A program made the translations under genes and the position numbers. Below, piece by piece: positions 58,327 to 64,000 of a DNA stretch of 64,000 bases (position 1 is the first letter of the stretch; each line of letters opens with the position of its first letter). The notes under the pieces were generated by a model. The model ran no database searches and was not told the DNA's origin. It saw only the letters and a list, made by a program, of their open reading frames with translations. Source of the stretch: DASQDN01 sp963833675 (GTDB lineage Bacteria > Acidobacteriota > Terriglobia > Bryobacterales > Bryobacteraceae); the NCBI GenBank assembly GCA_963833675.1, contig CAWHYW010000016.1, forward strand, positions 248,001-312,000. The letters are read 5' to 3'.

Positions 58327-60758
58327 GAAAACTCCTTGCGTCTGTTTCGGCGACGCTTGCTGTGGCGGTGACGGCGACGGCGGCTACCGTCAGCTTGAAA
58401 CTATACCCACCCGAGATCCGCGTGCATGCCGGCGACAGCCAGATGGTTTTGTTGGTTGCGACCGGCGCGGATGGCGTGACAAGAGAGGTAACACCCGAAG
58501 CCAAGTGGAGCTACAGCGCGCCGTCTTCTGCGGTCATAGCGAATTCCCGAACTCTGAACGCTTTGAAACAGGGATCTGGCGAACTGGTAGCCGACTTCGA
58601 TGGAGTTTCGGCAAAGGTTTCTGTGGAAATTCTCCCCGAGCGCCATCACGAGTTGAGCTTTATCAATGACATCGTCCCGATCTTTACCAGAGCGGACTGC
58701 GCAAATTCGAATTGTCATGGCTCCGTGCGAGGACAGAAGGGTTTCAAACTCTCGTTGTTCGGGAGTGATCCGCAACTCGACTACGACGCGATTACGAAGA
58801 ATTCGGAAGGTCGAAGAATCAATCGGGACGATCCGTCGAAGAGCCTCGTCCTCTTGAAGCCCACGATGCAGATCGCGCATGGTGGGGGACTCCGATTCAA
58901 AGTGGGCTCTTCGGAATATAAGTTGATGCTCGAATGGTTGACGAAACGCGCTCAATATGACGCGCCTGGCCAAGCCCGACTTCGAAAGCTTTCGGTTTAT
59001 CCTCCGGAGTACCGCCTGACAGGCTCTGGCAATACGCTGCAGTTGATCGCAGTCGGGGAATATAGCGACGGTTCGGTCCGTGACCTTACCAACATCGTGC
59101 GATATAGCTCGAATATTGCGGCCATTGCTTCGGTGACGACAGGAGGGATGGTGAAGTCGGAGATCCCCGGTGAGACCGCCATCATGGCTCGCACAATGGG
59201 TCAGGCGGCGGCGGTTCCAGTATTGGTGGTGAAGGATCGTCCAATGGCGAACTATCCTGTTGTGCAAGAGAGGAATTATGTCGATAAGTATGTCTTCGCC
59301 AAGCTCAAACGAATTAATGTGATTCCATCGGAACTCTCCACGGATGAAGAGTTCGTACGTCGTGTTTATTTGGACACAGTCGGTCATCCGCCGGCGCTTA
59401 CCGAAGTTACGGCATTTCTTAGTTCGACGCGGACCGATAAGCGCGCAGAACTCATTCACCAGTTACTCGATCGGCCTGAGCGCGCTGACACATGGGCCAT
59501 GCGGTTCGCCGATATGTACAGAGCCGGTTACAACGAAGCCGGGCAAAAGGGCGGTGGCGCATATGCGCGATGGTTCCGGGATGAAGTGCGGAAGGATGTC
59601 CCGTACGACGAGATGGTTCGAAAGATGCTGGTCAGTCAAGGCAGGCACGATTTCGAAGGCATCTCGAATTTTTATTTTGTCAGTCGTGAGATCACGCCCG
59701 AGGAGTCGGGGACAAATGTCAGTCAGTTACTCTTAGGGCTGCAAATCGAGTGTGCTCGGTGTCACAACCATCCATTCGAAAAATGGTCTCAGGATGACTT
59801 CTACGGGTTTGCTGCTTTCTTTGCGCGTGTCAGCCGCAAGGACATGTACCTGAACAATCACAATGGGACATACCTGAAGGAATCCGGGGAGTTGCTCCAT
59901 CCCAAGACACATAAGCCTGTCATTCCCAAGTATCTTGACGGTGATACCGAGCCCGTGCGACCGGATCAGGACGTTCGAGAGAAGCTTGCGCTGTGGGTCA
60001 CCAATCCGCGGAACCCATACTTTGCCCGCGCAACCGTGAATCGAGTGTGGAAGTTCTTTATGGGACGTGGTTTGGTGGAACCTGTCGATGACTTCCGCGT
60101 TACCAACCCGTCGACGAACGAACCACTTCTGAATGCCTTGGCAGCGGAGTTCGTAAAGAACGGCTACAGTCTAAAGCATCTCGAGCGTCAGATTCTCAAT
60201 TCGCGCACGTATCAGCTATCGTCGGTCACGAATGACACCAATCGGGAAGATCAAATCAACTACTCTCATTTCCTGGTGCGGCGGTTGATGTCGGAGCAGA
60301 TCATGGACTCTATGTCGCTGGTTACCGGCATCCCGGAGAAGTTTCCGAGCATGCCGCTCGGAAAACGAGCGATGAGTATCCCCGTACTGCCTTTCGGAAA
60401 ACCGCATTACATGATGAAGGTCTTCGGCCGGAATGATCTGCGCGAAGTGATCTGCGAACGCGATACCAAACCGAGCGTCGCTCAAGTGATGCATTTGGTA
60501 AGCGGGGACACGATACAACGCCAGATCACGACACCTGGTGGCAATCTCGACGCATGGCTGGACGACAGTAGTTTGTCCGATCGCGGTATCGTATCGAATC
60601 TCTACCTGTCGGCTCTGAGCCGCAAGCCGCAGAATGACGAAATCGCGGCGGCTTTACAACCAATTCAGACTGGCGGCACGAAAGAGTCAAGGCGCAAAAC
60701 ATTCGAGGATCTCCTTTGGGCGATCTTTAACTCGAAGGAGTTTCTGTTTCATCATTAG
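58323..60758 (+). CDS. DUF1549/DUF1553 cytochrome-like protein with Big2 domains
   Basis: An 811-aa exported protein (signal peptide to about residue 20). Two Big2-like Ig domains (LYPPEIRVHAGDSQMVLLV and VYPPEYRLTGSGNTLQLIAV) flank a cytochrome-like segment with CANSNCHGSVRGQKGF, a CxxxxCH heme site. Then DUF1549 (ELSTDEEFVRRVYLDTVGHP, QIECARCHNHPFEKWSQDDF, with a CxxCH) and DUF1553 (NPYFARATVNRVWKFFMGRG, SEQIMDSMSLVTGIPEK) follow. Function of these domains is not established; they are always linked to DUF1501 proteins, as here (next gene after 18 bases). Redox chemistry in the periplasm is likely because of two possible heme sites. Confidence 0.88.
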   Translation: MRKLLASVSATLAVAVTATAATVSLKLYPPEIRVHAGDSQMVLLVATGADGVTREVTPEAKWSYSAPSSAVIANSRTLNALKQGSGELVADFDGVSAKVSVEILPERHHELSFINDIVPIFTRADCANSNCHGSVRGQKGFKLSLFGSDPQLDYDAITKNSEGRRINRDDPSKSLVLLKPTMQIAHGGGLRFKVGSSEYKLMLEWLTKRAQYDAPGQARLRKLSVYPPEYRLTGSGNTLQLIAVGEYSDGSVRDLTNIVRYSSNIAAIASVTTGGMVKSEIPGETAIMARTMGQAAAVPVLVVKDRPMANYPVVQERNYVDKYVFAKLKRINVIPSELSTDEEFVRRVYLDTVGHPPALTEVTAFLSSTRTDKRAELIHQLLDRPERADTWAMRFADMYRAGYNEAGQKGGGAYARWFRDEVRKDVPYDEMVRKMLVSQGRHDFEGISNFYFVSREITPEESGTNVSQLLLGLQIECARCHNHPFEKWSQDDFYGFAAFFARVSRKDMYLNNHNGTYLKESGELLHPKTHKPVIPKYLDGDTEPVRPDQDVREKLALWVTNPRNPYFARATVNRVWKFFMGRGLVEPVDDFRVTNPSTNEPLLNALAAEFVKNGYSLKHLERQILNSRTYQLSSVTNDTNREDQINYSHFLVRRLMSEQIMDSMSLVTGIPEKFPSMPLGKRAMSIPVLPFGKPHYMMKVFGRNDLREVICERDTKPSVAQVMHLVSGDTIQRQITTPGGNLDAWLDDSSLSDRGIVSNLYLSALSRKPQNDEIAAALQPIQTGGTKESRRKTFEDLLWAIFNSKEFLFHH

Positions 60759-60776
60759 TTGTAAACGGGATCAGGT

Positions 60777-62069
60777 ATGGAAGATTTTGACCGGCGCTCA
60801 TTTATCAAAATCGGTTCGCTTGCCGCGTTCCGCTGGATCACGATGGGAGATGTTCTGCAGCAGCGCGCTATGGCCGATGCGAAGCGTGGTGAGGATATCT
60901 CCGTCATCCATCTATTTCTCACCGGCGGCATGAGTCAGATGGATACTTTCGATCCGAAGCCGAACTCCAAACCCGAGTTGCGGAGTAAGTTCAAAGAGAT
61001 CCCGACCAGTGTTTCCGGCGTGCGCGTAACGGAGCATTTGCCGCGATGCGCTAAGCTGGCGCACAAGTACACGATCATCCGCTCGATGACTCACAAGACG
61101 CCGGTTCATGTTCCGGCGTGTGGTTTGATCTTAAGCGGGCATTTACCGCTTTCGAGCATTACTCATCCCTGCATTGGATCGGTGGTCAGCAAGGAACTCG
61201 GACCGCGTAATGAACTTCCTGCGTTCTTCTCCGTTCCCGGGTCGACAGGTTATTGGGAGGGTGCTGGCTATCTGGAGCCGCGATTCAATCCATTCGACGC
61301 AGGTAACCCGAATATCGATAAATTTCAGGTTCGCGATCTGGAATTGCCGCTCGGCGTAGACTGGGCGCGCATGGACCGCCGCCGTTCGCTCCTGGCGCTT
61401 GCAGATGATAAGTTCCGCCGGTACGACTCGCAACACGTGATCGAGAACATGAATTCGTATTACCAGACGAGTTTCGGGTTGATGCAATCTTCTCGTGCCA
61501 AGAAGGCCTTCGAGATCGGTGAAGAGCCGGAAAAACTAAGAGACTCGTACGGTCGCACTTCGCTGGGGCAGGGAGCTCTTTTGGCCCGGAGATTGGTGGA
61601 GGCCGGAGTGCGCTACGTCACCATATCTCGTGGATTCAACACCTGGGATCACCACGCTAATATCTTCCCGCTGTTAACGGACACCTTCCTGCCGGAGTTA
61701 GACAACGCGCTAGCGACACTGATCGAGGACCTCGATTCACGAGGCATGCTGGCGAAGACTCTGGTTATCGCCACAGGGGAGTTCGGCCGTACGCCTGAAA
61801 TCAACGGCAATAAAGGACGCGACCACTGGGCGCATGCGTTCTCTCTTGTCATGGCAGGCGCCGGTGTTCCGGGCGGTCAGGTTTGGGGTGAGACAGATAA
61901 TGACGGAGCTTACGTCACGAAAGACCCCGTTGAGATCCCGGATTTTACTGCCACCATTTACGACAAACTTGGGGTGAACTTCAACAAGGAATATGTCAAT
62001 CCTCTCGGCCGGCCGACGAAGCTGGCTGGTGACGGAGCGAAGCCATTGAAGTTTCTTTATTCGTCATGA
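60777..62069 (+). CDS. DUF1501 (sulfatase-like) protein
   Basis: A 430-aa protein with a Tat-like N-terminus (MEDFDRRSFIKIGSLAAF) and the DUF1501 landmarks VIHLFLTGGMSQMDTFDPK, HVPACGLILSG, GLMQSSRAKKAFEIGEEPE and ATGEFGRTPEINGNKGRDHW, where the GEFGRTP...GRDHW region corresponds to the metal site of alkaline phosphatase/sulfatase folds. The catalytic reaction is unknown. It stands 18 bases after its usual DUF1549/1553 partner and its stop overlaps the esterase start (ATGA). Confidence 0.9.
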   Translation: MEDFDRRSFIKIGSLAAFRWITMGDVLQQRAMADAKRGEDISVIHLFLTGGMSQMDTFDPKPNSKPELRSKFKEIPTSVSGVRVTEHLPRCAKLAHKYTIIRSMTHKTPVHVPACGLILSGHLPLSSITHPCIGSVVSKELGPRNELPAFFSVPGSTGYWEGAGYLEPRFNPFDAGNPNIDKFQVRDLELPLGVDWARMDRRRSLLALADDKFRRYDSQHVIENMNSYYQTSFGLMQSSRAKKAFEIGEEPEKLRDSYGRTSLGQGALLARRLVEAGVRYVTISRGFNTWDHHANIFPLLTDTFLPELDNALATLIEDLDSRGMLAKTLVIATGEFGRTPEINGNKGRDHWAHAFSLVMAGAGVPGGQVWGETDNDGAYVTKDPVEIPDFTATIYDKLGVNFNKEYVNPLGRPTKLAGDGAKPLKFLYSS

Positions 62070-62953
62070 CAGCGTCTCGTGCGATTTTAATTGCTCTTGG
62101 CGCAGCCATGGCGCTTATGGCCGAGCGGCAACCGCTGGAGTTCTCGATCGACTGGGTGAACAATCCCAAAGAGGGATGGTCCACGATCCTCCAGCATCGA
62201 ACTTTTCAAAGCCAACGAATGAAGAGGGAGGTCGGGTACAGTATCTTTCTGCCGCCCGATTATGAGACTTCGGGCCGCCGTTATCCAGTGATCTATTGGC
62301 TTCATGGCGCCGGGGGAAACGAGATCTCCGGCGCGCGCGTTGCTGAGCATTTGAAGCAAGCAATCACGTCCGGTCAGGCGCGTCCTGTGATCATGGTCTT
62401 CCCTAATGGCGGGAAAAAGACCGAATATCGAGACTGGCCGGAGCAACACATCCTTCCGGAGTCGATGATCATTCACGAACTGATTCCATACATCGACGCG
62501 ACTTATAGAACTGAAGCAACGCCACGCAGTCGAGCGATCGAGGGAATGTCCATGGGCGGCAACGGAGCATTGAAACTCGCCTTCAAATATCCGGAGTTGT
62601 TCGGATCCGTCGTGGCTTATGCCGGCTCATACAAACGATTGCCGCTCGACGGATACTTTGCTGGAGTCGCCGCCGAGCAACAAGCGTGGATTGCGAAGCT
62701 GAGTCAGTGGTATTCGCCTGATGATGACGTATTTGAGCTGGCGAAGAAGAATGGCGGTCGGATGGGCCACCTTCGGATTCGCTTCATCGTCGGAACGAAG
62801 GATATCTCGATGGAGGATGCAGAAGCGCTTCACGCATCGTTAAAGAGTCTTGGACTTTCGCATGAGTACGAAATCCTGCTCGGTGTCGCGCACGATAGCG
62901 AGACTTACTACCGAAAAGCGGGAGTCAGAGGATTCCAGTTCCACGCCGAGTAG
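62066..62953 (+). CDS. Secreted esterase (alpha/beta hydrolase, esterase D-like)
   Basis: A 295-aa protein with an N-terminal signal (SRAILIALGAAMALMAERQ). The esterase core reads REVGYSIFLPPDYETSG, YPVIYWLHGAGGNE (oxyanion loop), nucleophile Ser in AIEGMSMGGNGALKLAFK, acid Asp in RFIVGTKDISMED and His in GVAHDSETYYRK. It matches the feruloyl/tributyrin esterase (PF00756) type, with the short-chain or aromatic ester substrate open. Last gene of the operon that starts at 50257. Confidence 0.87.
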   Translation: MTASRAILIALGAAMALMAERQPLEFSIDWVNNPKEGWSTILQHRTFQSQRMKREVGYSIFLPPDYETSGRRYPVIYWLHGAGGNEISGARVAEHLKQAITSGQARPVIMVFPNGGKKTEYRDWPEQHILPESMIIHELIPYIDATYRTEATPRSRAIEGMSMGGNGALKLAFKYPELFGSVVAYAGSYKRLPLDGYFAGVAAEQQAWIAKLSQWYSPDDDVFELAKKNGGRMGHLRIRFIVGTKDISMEDAEALHASLKSLGLSHEYEILLGVAHDSETYYRKAGVRGFQFHAE

Positions 62954-62969
62954 AGGGCCACAAACATTC

Positions 62970-63971
62970 TTACCGTCCACGCCAGTTCCAGCGCACCCAG
63001 TAGTACTCCTGCACCCGGGTCATTTGGCCTTCGCGGGCGAGGATGGCGGCGTACAACATGGTCTTCGCAAGATGCGACTCGCGTTCGCGGGAGGTCAGGT
63101 CGAAGGCAATGTTGTTGCCGGCGATAGAGATCTCGAGATCCGGTTTGATATCCCCAACGAGTGAGTTTAGAACAGATCCTGGGAGCGATCCGCGCAGCCA
63201 GGCGAATGCGCGGCCCTCGTTCTGCAACCATTGATCCACCGTCTCCTGAAGGATGTTGGCCGGAAGTGTATTGAATGCAGAGAGCCTCACCTCTACGTGT
63301 GCGATGGTGTCCGCGGGGAAGCCGGCAGCTCGCAACACGCGCGCGAGTTCGGCGTGCAGCATGGTGCCGAATGACGCATTGCCTGCCGCCCGCCGGCCGC
63401 TTGCGCGCAAATTCAGCAACGCTTGACGTATCGATGTTTGCAGGTCGATCGCCATCGGCGCGGGCAACTGCGCTTCCGCGACTTGTTGGCCGGCGCCGCG
63501 CTCGAGTTGAGCAAAGATCGCGTCGATCCGCCGCTCCACCCGCTCCTCTCGATATTGGGCCTGCCATTGCGCCCTGGTTGTGGTTCGTGTGCCGGGCTCG
63601 GGCGTTACACCGCCGAGATCGGGGAGGCCCGGTTGCACAGAAGGGGCCGCGGGTGTTGCGACTTCAGTTATCTCCACTTGCATATTGAGGGGGTTGACGG
63701 TGCTCACCTCGACTGGTCCCGCAATGGGCCCGGGCAGGTCCGGCGCATTGGCGAGATCGATCGCACCCGTCGCGAGCGGACCGGTGTCTTCGACGACGGA
63801 TAAGAGTTGATTGCCGATCGGGGCACTCCCGTATGGCATCGTGTTGAGCGGCTCCGCTCCCTCCAGAGTCCTCGAGACCAATTGATTCAGAACCGTTCGT
63901 TGGAGGAATCCTTTAATGCCTGTAGGTGGACCCGCAGTTGTTTCGATGCCGGAGGAAGCGGCGATATCCTG
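62970..63971 (-). CDS. Partial protein with possible nuclease-like C-terminal domain (5' end beyond or frameshifted)
   Basis: The open frame on the minus strand runs from a stop at 63972-63974 to 62970; the first usable start is TTG at 63881, but coding-like sequence precedes it, so the true start is probably beyond the window after an indel. The first 100 residues are proline-rich and disordered (PDLPGPIAGPVEVSTVNP). Residues about 105-180 are helical (QYREERVERRIDAIFAQLER). The last 140 residues are a compact domain: GTMLHAELARVLRAAGF, HVEVRLSAFN, DIKPDLEISIAGNNIAFDLT, ESHLAKTMLYAAIL. The E...D...D-x-T order with a following H..K helix recalls PD-(D/E)xK-like or toxin nuclease folds, but the usual Lys is absent; this is only a hint. 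It converges with the esterase (16 bases apart). Confidence 0.5.
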   Translation of the reverse strand, partial: QDIAASSGIETTAGPPTGIKGFLQRTVLNQLVSRTLEGAEPLNTMPYGSAPIGNQLLSVVEDTGPLATGAIDLANAPDLPGPIAGPVEVSTVNPLNMQVEITEVATPAAPSVQPGLPDLGGVTPEPGTRTTTRAQWQAQYREERVERRIDAIFAQLERGAGQQVAEAQLPAPMAIDLQTSIRQALLNLRASGRRAAGNASFGTMLHAELARVLRAAGFPADTIAHVEVRLSAFNTLPANILQETVDQWLQNEGRAFAWLRGSLPGSVLNSLVGDIKPDLEISIAGNNIAFDLTSRERESHLAKTMLYAAILAREGQMTRVQEYYWVRWNWRGR

Positions 63972-64000
63972 CTAGGAACGTCGGGTTCCGGGGATGAGAC

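Overview
The window looks like a chromosomal segment of an Acidobacteriota bacterium, most likely a Bryobacterales / Candidatus Solibacter-like soil organism. The evidence is the combination of families seen here: an acidobacterial VWFA-related secreted protein, two Oar-type TonB-dependent receptors with an N-terminal carboxypeptidase-regulatory domain, a winged-helix/PD40 beta-propeller membrane regulator, PVC-type CxxCH heme proteins with HEAT repeats, DUF1549/DUF1553 and DUF1501 proteins, and many secreted hydrolases. This placement is inference from gene content; no rRNA, tRNA, CRISPR array or recognisable insertion sequence was seen.

Layout. 0-8 kb: tail of a probable permease, a large secreted protein of unknown function plus VWA protein, a hybrid histidine kinase and a TonB protein. 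7.8-10.4 kb: the block rpmI-rplT-zapB-like-zapA (minus strand), preceded by a secreted phosphodiesterase. 10.4-16.8 kb: housekeeping genes on the plus strand (DUF1015 protein, 23S pseudouridine synthase, polyphosphate kinase, an apparently fused UppS-CdsA, a small membrane protein). 16.8-22.9 kb: minus-strand regulators, with two ECF sigma factors and their membrane partners, an alpha/beta hydrolase and the CadC-like PD40 regulator. 23-28 kb: putative metalloprotease, glycoside hydrolase, ArsR and SDR, a BlaI regulator with its operator and a truncated M56 sensor, and a GntR/UTRA regulator. 28-33.7 kb: a complete Mrp (Mnh) Na+/H+ antiporter operon A-G on the minus strand.

33.8-63 kb is an accessory catabolic island. 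One operon carries two amidohydrolases, a DUF1080 protein, a TonB receptor and a CxxCH heme protein; it faces a second CxxCH heme lipoprotein tail to tail. An exported RidA follows. The most cohesive unit is a divergent regulon around a GntR-LacI chimeric repressor (48969-50093). On the left the repressor is followed by a class III aminotransferase and a ceramidase-like protein. On the right runs a tight seven-gene operon of 12.7 kb: TonB receptor, M81/MlrC-like metallopeptidase, MFS carrier, PPC-domain protein, DUF1549/1553 cytochrome-like protein, DUF1501 protein, esterase. Most junctions there are stop/start overlaps or gaps of a few bases. I infer uptake and breakdown of an amide- or peptide-linked amino compound; the substrate is unknown.

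An important caveat: about 25-30 single-base frameshifts interrupt otherwise well-conserved genes (ppk, mrpA, the DUF1015 gene, the pseudouridine synthase, both TonB receptors, both sigma factors, the aminotransferase and others). Several lie in homopolymers. I read these as assembly or base-calling errors rather than decay, and I give the reconstructed gene spans.
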